This document shows positions 6,072-12,123 of a stretch of DNA of 12,123 nt, piece after piece. The notes under the pieces were generated by a model that saw only the letters and a list, made by a program, of their open reading frames with translations, did no database searches and was not told where the DNA came from. The stretch's first letter is position 1. Each line of letters begins with the position of its first letter. The position numbers were made by a program, and so were the translations under genes. The DNA is from Candidatus Bathyarchaeota archaeon B23. GTDB taxonomy: Archaea > Thermoproteota > Bathyarchaeia > TCS64 > B23. The DNA lies in assembly GCA_001593875.1 (NCBI GenBank), contig LUCA01000028.1:1-12123 (forward strand), in the 5' to 3' direction.

Positions 6072-7344
6072 CCCCATCGCATGGCCGCTCTGGCTGGCGG
6101 CCCTACTCCTCTCCATCCTCCCGATGGTGGAGACCCTCAACGATCTGGCGGCCTTCCTGGCGATGTCTCTGGGCGTCGAGGGCCTCCTGATGGGTTTCAC
6201 GCCGATGGCCGCGAGGTATGTGGCGGCGATCCTCCGATACGTCTTCAGGGTCCCCGTCTCCATCTATGGCTCCTCCATCTACCTGGAGGGCGGCGGCGTA
6301 CCATTCGAGGTCCACCTCGACTGGAACTGCCTTGGGTGGCAGGGCTTCATATTGATGTTCATCGCCCTCCTGGTGGCCCTCCAGGGCAGCTATACGAGGA
6401 GGAGTAAGGTGAAGGGGACCCTCCTGGGCTTCGAGGTCTTCCTCGCCGTGTTGGCGGCGAGGATACTCATCCCCTGCCTGCTGCTCGTCCACGGCCTCTA
6501 TAGGTCGGCCATCTTCTTCCACAACTACCTGGCGTCGCCCCTCATCCTCTCCTCCATAGCCCTCTACTGGCATCTCTGCACAGGTTACATCCTCCAACCC
6601 AGGGGGGGAGGGGAGAGCTCCGGCGTCGTTGGGGGGAAAGTCCCCCTTCTCAAGAGGGGGATAGGCCTCGCCTCCATGGCCGTCATCCTGCTGGCGACGC
6701 TCTACAGCGGCGTAGGCCTCCTCTCAGCCGCCGTCGCCCTCGCCGACGGCGACCGGACGGCGCTGACCTTCGAGTTCGCCAGGCCCGAGTTCAGATATCT
6801 CACCCACCCGGATTGGACGGATCTGGGGGAGAGGCCTCACACGGATAGATGGAAGAACACCGGGACGCCTGGATGGTATAAGCTGTGGGAGTTCGACCTC
6901 TATGGACCCCTCGTCGAGGATTACCGGATGGAGGGGAACATCATCTACTACGTCTACTTCTACTGCTCCAGACTCCATGAGGCCCCCTACCGCTTCTACA
7001 TCTACGACGTGGACCCCACAGGCACTACGCCGCAGGAGTTGGTGCATGTCGATGAGTTCATCGTACGCCTCGAACCCGTCTCGCCGCCCCTCCCGATAGA
7101 GCTGGAGGGTGAACCCGTCAGGCCCTACATCTTCAGGAGCGGGCATACGATTAGGATCACGATATACGTCTACGACGACGGCCAACGGAAGAGGACCTAC
7201 TACTTCGACTACGACTCGGAGGATAAGCACTCCTATGCCGACTTCCCCGGCATCGTCGTCGAGGAGAGGATGCTCCCATCGCTGCTGCCGATGGCCGTCG
7301 CCCTAGCGATGGCCATCGGGAGGAGGGATGAGTATGGATGGTGA
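6058..7344 (+). CDS. Archaeosortase-family protein fused to a C-terminal surface domain with sorting-like tail (second copy)
   Basis: A 428-residue paralogue of the preceding gene with the same plan: multi-pass core (1-182), an extra membrane segment (about 203-225), a beta-rich domain (228-395) and the tail FPGIVVEER (396-404) followed by a hydrophobic segment and a basic GRR. Catalytic residues are C91 in DWNCLGWQG, R135 in LAARIL and H155 in FFHNY. The asparagine three residues before the arginine in the other two copies is leucine here. The beta domain is strikingly close to that of the first copy: THPDWTDL against THPDYTDL, and WEFDLYGPL against WEFYLYGPL. ATG 6058 is chosen because GGTGAGG at 6048-6054 then serves as ribosome site; GTG at 6049 would add three residues. 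It overlaps the upstream gene by 14 bases and the downstream gene by 17. Tandem duplication is the simplest origin. Confidence 0.83.
   Translation: MRRISPIAWPLWLAALLLSILPMVETLNDLAAFLAMSLGVEGLLMGFTPMAARYVAAILRYVFRVPVSIYGSSIYLEGGGVPFEVHLDWNCLGWQGFILMFIALLVALQGSYTRRSKVKGTLLGFEVFLAVLAARILIPCLLLVHGLYRSAIFFHNYLASPLILSSIALYWHLCTGYILQPRGGGESSGVVGGKVPLLKRGIGLASMAVILLATLYSGVGLLSAAVALADGDRTALTFEFARPEFRYLTHPDWTDLGERPHTDRWKNTGTPGWYKLWEFDLYGPLVEDYRMEGNIIYYVYFYCSRLHEAPYRFYIYDVDPTGTTPQELVHVDEFIVRLEPVSPPLPIELEGEPVRPYIFRSGHTIRITIYVYDDGQRKRTYYFDYDSEDKHSYADFPGIVVEERMLPSLLPMAVALAMAIGRRDEYGW
7246..7341 (+). other. Candidate sorting signal at the end of the second archaeosortase
   Basis: It encodes PGIVVEER, a hydrophobic run of about 14 residues and GRR. 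This is the most classical-looking of the three tails: motif, hydrophobic segment, then arginines near the C-terminus. Confidence 0.5.
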
Positions 7345-7930
7345 GAGGGAGGTCTATAGGGGTCTGCTGGCCTATGCGGCGGCCTCCTTCCTCATACTGC
7401 CGCTGCTAATCACCTTCAGCGAGCCCCTGACGAGGCTCGTGGAGACGGCTCTGCCGGTGGAATACCTGGAGGGGGTCCTCGCCCCCCTCATCGCCTCCAC
7501 GGTGGCCGGAGTCCTGGAGGGCCTCGGCATCTCCACCGCCGTCTCGGGCAGCTACCTCTACCTGGAGGGGTGGATTCCGCTGAGGGTGCATGTGAACTGG
7601 AGCTGCGTCGGATGGCAGAGCCTCGGGCTGTTGGGCATCACCCTCGCCGTCGGCCTCAGGGGGCCCTACACGCTGAGGAGTAGGCTGATGGCGGCCGTCA
7701 TCGGCGTCGAGGGCGTCTTCTTCGTCAACATCCTCCGCATCGTCATCACCTGCCTCCTGGCCTACTACGCCGGCTACCTCCCAGCCCTCATCTTCCACGA
7801 CTACTTCGGCACCATCCTGACGCTGCTGTGGCTCGCCCTCTTCTGGCTTCTGGCCTACAGCAAGATATTGGTGGAGAGAGAGGTATCCGAGGAGAAATAT
7901 ATATCGGAGGAGAGCGAAGTGGAGGTATGA
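7328..7930 (+). CDS. Stand-alone archaeosortase-family protein (third copy)
   Basis: A 200-residue protein consisting of the archaeosortase core only. Catalytic residues are C93 in NWSCVGWQS, R137 in VNILRI and H157 in IFHDY, with hydrophobic segments near 12-30, 96-110, 122-147 and 158-180. It aligns with the first 185 residues of the two preceding proteins, including the YLYLEGWIP stretch before the active cysteine, but stops after a short acidic tail and lacks both the beta domain and the PGI motif. All three catalytic residues are intact, so it is not a broken copy of its neighbours. It is the best candidate for the enzyme that acts in trans. GGGAGGAGGG at 7318-7327 serves as ribosome site; ATG 7334 gives better spacing than ATG 7328, a difference of two residues. 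Confidence 0.85.
   Translation: MSMDGEREVYRGLLAYAAASFLILPLLITFSEPLTRLVETALPVEYLEGVLAPLIASTVAGVLEGLGISTAVSGSYLYLEGWIPLRVHVNWSCVGWQSLGLLGITLAVGLRGPYTLRSRLMAAVIGVEGVFFVNILRIVITCLLAYYAGYLPALIFHDYFGTILTLLWLALFWLLAYSKILVEREVSEEKYISEESEVEV
7895..7904 (+). promoter_or_regulatory. Candidate internal promoter (TATA box) for the McrB-like gene
   Basis: AAATATATAT lies in the last codons of the third archaeosortase gene and stands out in otherwise GC-rich coding DNA. It encodes Lys-Tyr-Ile with AAA-TAT-ATA, although AAG, TAC and ATC are the usual choices nearby. Its centre is about 34 bases before ATG 7934, so transcription would begin close to 7926, within the ribosome site GGAGGT (7921-7926). The McrB-like pair could thus be expressed without the archaeosortases. 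Confidence 0.4.
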
Positions 7931-7933
7931 TAG

Positions 7934-9364
7934 ATGGGGAGATACTACACTAGAAGGGGGAGCACCCTCTACATCTACGTCACTGAGGGCGACAGGATGA
8001 TCGATCTGAGGATCTTCCCCCCCGAGCTCAACCTCTTCGGAGCGGAGTCCGACTGGAGGGTGAATGAGAGGATCGCCATCATCAGGGGGGTGGAGGAGGA
8101 GAGCCTGGAGAAGGCTGAGATCATCCTCGGCCTCAACGGCTTTCTGGAGAGGGAGATGGAGGAGGAGCTCCTGGAGCGCTACTTCGCCTCGGGGGATGAG
8201 ACCGCCCTCGGGGCTCCGGCGCCCATCATCCCCGTCGGAGAGGTCATCTTACCCGAGGCCCAGGCCCCGATGGAGGTCGAGACCCCCTTAAGGGTGGAGA
8301 CCCTCGAGGCGGAGGCCGTGGAGGCCGTGGGCGAGGGGGAGCTGATAGACCACATAATACGATACATCAGGAGCAGGGGGTACAGCTACCCCGATAGGCT
8401 GATCAAGAGCTACTATATCTCGATGAAGACCAAGCCCTTCGTCATCCTCACCGGATACAGCGGCATGGGGAAGACGGCGCTGACGAGGCTCTTCGCGGAG
8501 GCCGTCGCGGAGCAGGTGGAGGAGCAGTACCTCAGGATCGCCGTCCAGCCCAACTGGCTGGATGACCGATACCTACTGGGCTTCTACAACCCGATAACGG
8601 GGAGATACATCTCGACGCCCTTCCTCGACTTCCTCCTCAGGGCGGTGGAGCACCCCGACAGGCCCTACTTCCTCTGCCTCGACGAGATGAACCTCTCCAG
8701 GGTGGAGTACTACTTCTCCAGGTTCCTCAGCGCCATGGAGTCCATAGATAGGGTGATCCACCTCCACGGCTTCGTCGGCGGCGTCAGGAGGGAGGATGGG
8801 AAGCTGATACCGCCCAGATTGAGGATGCCCCCCAACCTCTACATCTCCGGCACCATAAACATCGACGAGGCCTCCTACTCCCTCACCTCGAAGCTCATAG
8901 ATAGGGCGAACGTCATAGAGTTCCACGACATCGAAATATGGAGCGAGGAGGTGAAGGAGGAGTATGGCCGGAGGCTGCCTCTCTCCACGGCGATGCTAGA
9001 CAGCTTCAGGGGAGAGCTGGACACGGAGGAGAGGGAGGCGGCCCTAGGGGCCTTGAGGGAGCTGAACGAGATCACGGCGAGATATGGATTCCCCATCTCC
9101 CAGAGGGTGAGGAGGGAGACCCTGAGCTACATCGCCAACAGCAGGGGCATCTACAGCGAGGACCCCAGGGAGAACCTCAGGGTCGCCCTGGACCTACAGG
9201 TGAAGCAGAGGGTTCTGACGAAGATCTCCGGGACGGAGTCCATAAGGCCCATCCTGGAGGATCTGAGGGGCTATCTCCAGGGGCATCTACCCATCTCCGC
9301 CGAGAAGGTAGAGAGGATGCTGGTGACCCTAAATGAGCATGGATACACGAGCTTCTACGCCTAG
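7934..9364 (+). CDS. McrB-like AAA+ ATPase/GTPase
   Basis: A 476-residue AAA+ motor of the McrB/dynein-related (AAA_5) group. Such proteins form hexamers that drive a McrC-type partner. Residues 1-85 are a separate N-terminal domain I do not recognise. Residues 95-135 are a Pro/Glu-rich linker. The AAA+ module spans 150-400: Walker A GYSGMGKT (174-181), the family segment VQPNWLDDRYLLGFYNPITG (204-223), Walker B LCLDEMNLSRVEYYF (D250, E251), sensor-1 region GTINIDEASYS with N309, and the arginine-finger region LIDRANVIEF (R324). SQRVRRETLSYI near 389-400 fits the lid. All motor residues look intact. GGAGGT at 7921-7926 lies 7 bases before the ATG. It follows the last archaeosortase gene by 3 bases and overlaps the McrC-like gene by 32. 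The target is unknown because the N-terminal domain, which specifies it in McrB, is unrecognised. Confidence 0.87.
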   Translation: MGRYYTRRGSTLYIYVTEGDRMIDLRIFPPELNLFGAESDWRVNERIAIIRGVEEESLEKAEIILGLNGFLEREMEEELLERYFASGDETALGAPAPIIPVGEVILPEAQAPMEVETPLRVETLEAEAVEAVGEGELIDHIIRYIRSRGYSYPDRLIKSYYISMKTKPFVILTGYSGMGKTALTRLFAEAVAEQVEEQYLRIAVQPNWLDDRYLLGFYNPITGRYISTPFLDFLLRAVEHPDRPYFLCLDEMNLSRVEYYFSRFLSAMESIDRVIHLHGFVGGVRREDGKLIPPRLRMPPNLYISGTINIDEASYSLTSKLIDRANVIEFHDIEIWSEEVKEEYGRRLPLSTAMLDSFRGELDTEEREAALGALRELNEITARYGFPISQRVRRETLSYIANSRGIYSEDPRENLRVALDLQVKQRVLTKISGTESIRPILEDLRGYLQGHLPISAEKVERMLVTLNEHGYTSFYA

Positions 9365-10943
9365 AGACCTCAAGGGTTACGCCCTCTCCATAAATGGGAG
9401 GGCGATAGCACCTGACAGGCTCAACGAGCTGGAGCTCCGAGAGGAGAACAGGGTGGTTCTCAAGCCTCCCCGGGGGAGGAGGGCGAGGGCGTCGCTCCAC
9501 GTGGACGGCGTCGAGGTCCTGGACAGGTCTAGACCCTACGACGACTCCGAGGCGGTGGAGTGGAGGTGGAGAACCAGCGATCCAGCGGGTCTCCACAGGG
9601 TGAAGCTTTGGATCGAGGATGTGGGTGAATACCTCTTCGAGATTTATGGGAGACGCCTCCGAATCGGGGTTGAGCCCTACCTGGAGGAGCTGAGGGAGTT
9701 CAGCCTCAACCTCATCTACGACAGATACGGCTTGGAGATCCAGGGCAGGTTGGGGGGGTGGTATGGCTACCTCTCGGAGCACTGGGCCAGGCTGAAGCCG
9801 GTGGTGGAGAGGATCTCTAAGGAGCCCCAGAGGAGGCTCCACAGGGAGAGGGTGGAGAAGCCGATCGGGGAGATCAACAAGATCGACGTCGATGTGGTGA
9901 GATCCATCCTCGCCAGGGTCGCCGAGGGAGGGGTTGAGGGAGACGAGTCGGAGAGGTTGAGGGAGATCCTAGGGAAGCTGGTCGACAGGGTGGAGGTGGA
10001 GGAAGAGCGGTTGGATCACAACACCGCGGGAAATAGGTTACTGAGGCAGCACATCGACATCCTCCTCTCGAAGCTGAGGGAGCTGATACGAACCTCCGAG
10101 GGCCTAGACGAGGTGCTGAGGAGACGGCTGAGGGGTTCGGAGGGAGATGAGACGGTGAGGCTGGCGAGGGAGTTCCTCTCAAACCATGAGCTGAGGACCG
10201 GGGTCGAGGCGCTGAGAAGGCGGATCGAGGGGAGGCTGAGGGATCCCAGGCTCTCCTTCCTCAGGGAGCTGAGGGGGGAGGTGAGGCCTGAGGAGCTGAT
10301 GGAGCTGGAGGCCAACCCCCACTACGCCGATCTCCACAGGATCATCAGGAGATACGACGAGGAGGCCCCCGACCCGCTGTTGAGGGTTAAGATGCCGATC
10401 CTGAAGGGGGAGCCGGCTGAGATCTATAAGCGATGGTGCGCCGTGAAGCTGTTGGAGGCCGTCCTGGGGCTGGGCTATGAACTCGGGGAGGAGCAGGTCG
10501 TCGCCCTCAACAGCTCCAGCGTCGAGGCCTCCCTCGAGATGGGTCGATACTCGATGTTGAAGGGGGAGGGGAAGAGGATCAACCTCTACTACCGTAGACG
10601 CTACGGCGTAGACGAATCCTACGGCTCCTACACCTCGGCCAAATGGGTCTCCCTAGCCGTCGAGGCCTTCGCCGACGGCGACGAGAAGCCCAGGATCATC
10701 GTCCTCGAGCCCCGCTTCGATCTGGAGTACAACGAGGAGAAGTTCGAGAGGGATGTGGACGCCCTCCATATCCTGAGGGACGCCGTCGTAGATCGCTCCA
10801 CGGGGGAGAGGCTCGTCGTAGGCGGGATCATCCTCCACCCCGCCGACCTGGAGCCCATGAGGTTCAGGGAGCTATCGGCCCTCCCCCTCAGACCCGGGAG
10901 GGTTGAGGGGCTCACCGCCCTCCTCGGAGAGCTCCTCGGCTGA
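9333..10943 (+). CDS. DUF2357/McrC-like protein with degenerate PD-(D/E)XK nuclease domain
   Basis: A 536-residue partner of the AAA+ protein. Residues 15-110 are beta-rich, leading into VEPYLEELREFSLNLIYDRYGL (113-134), typical of DUF2357/McrC N-terminal regions. Residues 185-345 are mostly helical and highly charged. The C-terminal part (362-510) has the PDDEXK_7 layout: IYKRWCAVKLLEA, NLYYRRRYG, strand RIIVLEPRF, and helix DVDALHILRDAVVD, where related nucleases have a D-x-x-x-x-H-x-Y-R-D-A helix. The catalytic centre looks lost: the site where relatives read RPD reads SAKW (435-438), and the (D/E)xK strand reads E459-P-R461, without lysine. DNA cutting may therefore be absent or altered. 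ATG 9333 is supported by GGTGA at 9322-9326. The 32-base overlap with the AAA+ gene indicates coupled translation. Confidence 0.78.
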   Translation: MSMDTRASTPRDLKGYALSINGRAIAPDRLNELELREENRVVLKPPRGRRARASLHVDGVEVLDRSRPYDDSEAVEWRWRTSDPAGLHRVKLWIEDVGEYLFEIYGRRLRIGVEPYLEELREFSLNLIYDRYGLEIQGRLGGWYGYLSEHWARLKPVVERISKEPQRRLHRERVEKPIGEINKIDVDVVRSILARVAEGGVEGDESERLREILGKLVDRVEVEEERLDHNTAGNRLLRQHIDILLSKLRELIRTSEGLDEVLRRRLRGSEGDETVRLAREFLSNHELRTGVEALRRRIEGRLRDPRLSFLRELRGEVRPEELMELEANPHYADLHRIIRRYDEEAPDPLLRVKMPILKGEPAEIYKRWCAVKLLEAVLGLGYELGEEQVVALNSSSVEASLEMGRYSMLKGEGKRINLYYRRRYGVDESYGSYTSAKWVSLAVEAFADGDEKPRIIVLEPRFDLEYNEEKFERDVDALHILRDAVVDRSTGERLVVGGIILHPADLEPMRFRELSALPLRPGRVEGLTALLGELLG

Positions 10944-11480
10944 GGACTTGGACCTCATGATTCGATCCAGCAGCCTGTCGATATCTATCTCAGCTCTCCC
11001 CCTCCACCCCAGGGTGAGGACGCCATCCTCGTCGCTGAGGTAGCCCTCATCGATGTATCTCTCCAGGTTCGCCCTCACCCTCCACCCGGGGAGCTTCTCC
11101 CCCAGCGCCCTCTCCACGTCGCCCCTCGGCGCCTTCCCGCCTCGGGTGGCGATGTAGGCGACGGCGACGGCTAGGCCCGCGATGTCGTCGATCCTCCAAC
11201 CCATCGTCTTGGCCGTCCTCTGCTCGACGCCGCCCCTCAGCGTTATGTAATACCTCGCCTCCTCAGGTCGATCCTCCCCGGGCTCGTAGACCCTCCTCAC
11301 CTCCAGATCCAGGGGCTTCAGTCGGTTGTCCAACACCTCCAATATGTCGAGCCACTCCGGGCCGAGGGCCCTCCGCAGCTCCCAACCCCTCACCCCCGGC
11401 AGCCTGTGATGCTTGAAGAAGAGGAGGTGGACCGCCCGCTTCAACCTCCTCCCATAAGTCCTCCTCGCCACCTCTCCCAC
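10872..11480 (-). CDS. Protein with two probable winged-helix regions, possibly KITE-like
   Basis: A 202-residue protein with no catalytic motif. Residues 10-90 look like a first winged helix: WELRRALGPEWLDILEVLDNRL, then a wing with YYITLRGG. After TMGWRIDDIAGLAVAVAYIATRGG, residues 115-170 look like a second: APRGDVERALG, then LERYIDEGYLSDEDGVLTLGWRGRAEID. The 30-residue tail is acidic and probably disordered. Tandem winged helices and a hydrophobic central helix recall the KITE/MAGE-Nse1-type partners of SMC complexes, but no SMC gene is visible. A transcription-factor role is equally possible. The start is GTG 11480 or GTG 11471; an in-frame stop lies just upstream, so it cannot be longer. 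It overlaps its upstream neighbour by 40 bases and runs 72 bases into the convergent McrC-like gene. Confidence 0.68.
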   Translation of the reverse strand: MGEVARRTYGRRLKRAVHLLFFKHHRLPGVRGWELRRALGPEWLDILEVLDNRLKPLDLEVRRVYEPGEDRPEEARYYITLRGGVEQRTAKTMGWRIDDIAGLAVAVAYIATRGGKAPRGDVERALGEKLPGWRVRANLERYIDEGYLSDEDGVLTLGWRGRAEIDIDRLLDRIMRSKSSAEELSEEGGEPLNPPGSEGEGR

Positions 11481-12123
11481 TCCTCCTCATCCACCATCAC
11501 CGGGAGGGAACGCCTCCCCTCCTCCTCACGCTCCTCCGGTTCCTCGACGGGCTCCAGGAGGAGGCGCTCGCTGTAACGATCCATATGGAGGGTCGCATAG
11601 CCGTAGCTGACCAGGTAGGAGGTGAGGAAGGCCCTCCGCAGCGTCTCCTCATAGCTCTCAGCCCCTATCCAATCCCAGTAGTCGACGGGGCCCCTCCCCC
11701 TCAGCTCCCTCCAGAGCTCCCTCAAGGCCTCCTCAAAGCCCCCGGGGACCAAGATGCCCAGGGCCTCAGCCTCCTCCCTGGAGAGGTGGCCTGGCCACCT
11801 CTCCTCCACCTCGATGCCCCTCCACCTCTCCTCCAGGGGCAGAAGCCCCTCCCAATACCTCAGCGAATGGAGGAGGGTGTCGGCCGTCGCCTGCTCCAAC
11901 TCGACGACGGGATGCCAGGAGGAGAGGAAGGCCATAGCTATAGCCCTCACATCCATCTCCATCAGCCTCCTGGTGAGGAGGAAGGGGTCCCTGTAGAGGG
12001 TGGAGGACCGATGCCTGATCCACCGGCTTTGACGCTCTAGGACGAGGGCCAACCCCTTCAGGGCTGAGGCGTCTAGGCAGAGCTCCTCCAACGACTCGGC
12101 CTCCCCATAATGCCTCCGGATGA
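11441..12123 (-). CDS. Unrecognised helical protein, 5' end beyond the right edge
   Basis: The frame is open from the right edge to a stop at 11441, giving at least 227 residues. A TTG at 12091 with GGGGAGG upstream could be the start (216 residues), but the frame remains open above it and the extra residues look like ordinary coding sequence, so a gene continuing beyond the window is equally likely. The visible part is helical and charged, with a hydrophobic patch around AIAMAFLSSWHPVVELEQA, a LRYWEGLLPLEERW segment and a strongly acidic C-terminal region (PVEEPEEREEEG). I recognise no family. Its 40-base overlap with the next gene indicates co-translation with the possible KITE-like protein. 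A kleisin-type partner would fit the gene order but has no motif support. Confidence 0.6.
   Translation of the reverse strand, partial: IRRHYGEAESLEELCLDASALKGLALVLERQSRWIRHRSSTLYRDPFLLTRRLMEMDVRAIAMAFLSSWHPVVELEQATADTLLHSLRYWEGLLPLEERWRGIEVEERWPGHLSREEAEALGILVPGGFEEALRELWRELRGRGPVDYWDWIGAESYEETLRRAFLTSYLVSYGYATLHMDRYSERLLLEPVEEPEEREEEGRRSLPVMVDEEEWERWRGGLMGGG

Noticed and set aside
7328..7930. Third archaeosortase gene as a truncated pseudogene of the longer copies
   Set aside because: Cys93, Arg137 and His157 with their contexts are intact, a strong ribosome site precedes it, and its length suits a bare archaeosortase-family core.
9177..9842. 221-codon open frame on the minus strand across the McrB/McrC-like junction
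   Set aside because: Low-complexity Pro/Leu/Ser/Arg translation with no family resemblance, antisense to two supported genes.
7934..10943. A straightforward type IV McrBC restriction system
   Set aside because: The AAA+ part fits, but the nuclease active-site positions do not, and no methyl-DNA-reading domain is recognised at the N-terminus. I kept only the weaker label McrBC-like.
10944..10990. Terminator after the McrC-like gene
   Set aside because: No T-run or convincing hairpin is present, and the stretch is coding on the opposite strand.
1..12123. Recurrent GAGG/CCTC tracts as repeats or a CRISPR-like array
   Set aside because: They fall in codons for Glu, Arg and Leu with no regular spacing or shared unit, and reflect codon usage and purine loading.

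Overview
The window most likely comes from a thermophilic archaeon of the Thermoproteota (TACK) group. The left edge holds the start of an archaeal-type tRNA methyltransferase Trm1. Several genes have TATA boxes 25-30 bases upstream of leaderless or short-leader starts, and internal operon genes have strong GGAGGTGA-type Shine-Dalgarno sites. Arginine is mostly AGG/AGA, coding strands are purine-rich, and an archaeosortase family is present. I cannot name the lineage from this sequence alone. No RNA gene, CRISPR array or insertion sequence was seen.

Layout: (1) 1-199, minus: 5' part of trm1. (2) 313-2058, plus: a two-gene unit with a winged-helix/zinc-ribbon/nuclease-fold-like protein followed by a ParA/MinD-like ATPase with an altered Walker A motif. 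(3) 2055-2375, minus: a PadR-family regulator, convergent with the ATPase gene; one CTAG supplies both stop codons. (4) 2376-2524: a divergent promoter region with a TATA box on each strand and an inverted repeat abutting the next start codon. (5) 2525-7930, plus: a family 2 membrane glycosyltransferase followed by three consecutive archaeosortase/exosortase-family genes, all overlapping head to tail. (6) 7934-10943, plus: a McrB-like AAA+ protein and a DUF2357/McrC-like protein whose nuclease centre looks degraded, placed 3 bases after the last archaeosortase gene. A TATA-like element inside the end of that gene may give the pair its own promoter. (7) 10872-12123, minus: a protein with two probable winged-helix regions and an upstream partner gene that runs off the right edge. 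They might be a KITE/kleisin-type pair, but this is weakly supported.

The most notable feature is region 5. The glycosyltransferase and the first two archaeosortases each carry an extra predicted extracellular beta-rich domain. In each, that domain ends in the same short motif, PGI(I/V)V followed by an acidic residue, then a hydrophobic stretch and a charged tail, which is the layout of an archaeosortase sorting signal. The third archaeosortase is the bare enzyme. The set therefore looks like a self-contained surface-processing system in which enzymes are fused to what look like their own substrate tails. The downstream McrBC-like pair may be a functional partner or only a co-located defence-derived module.
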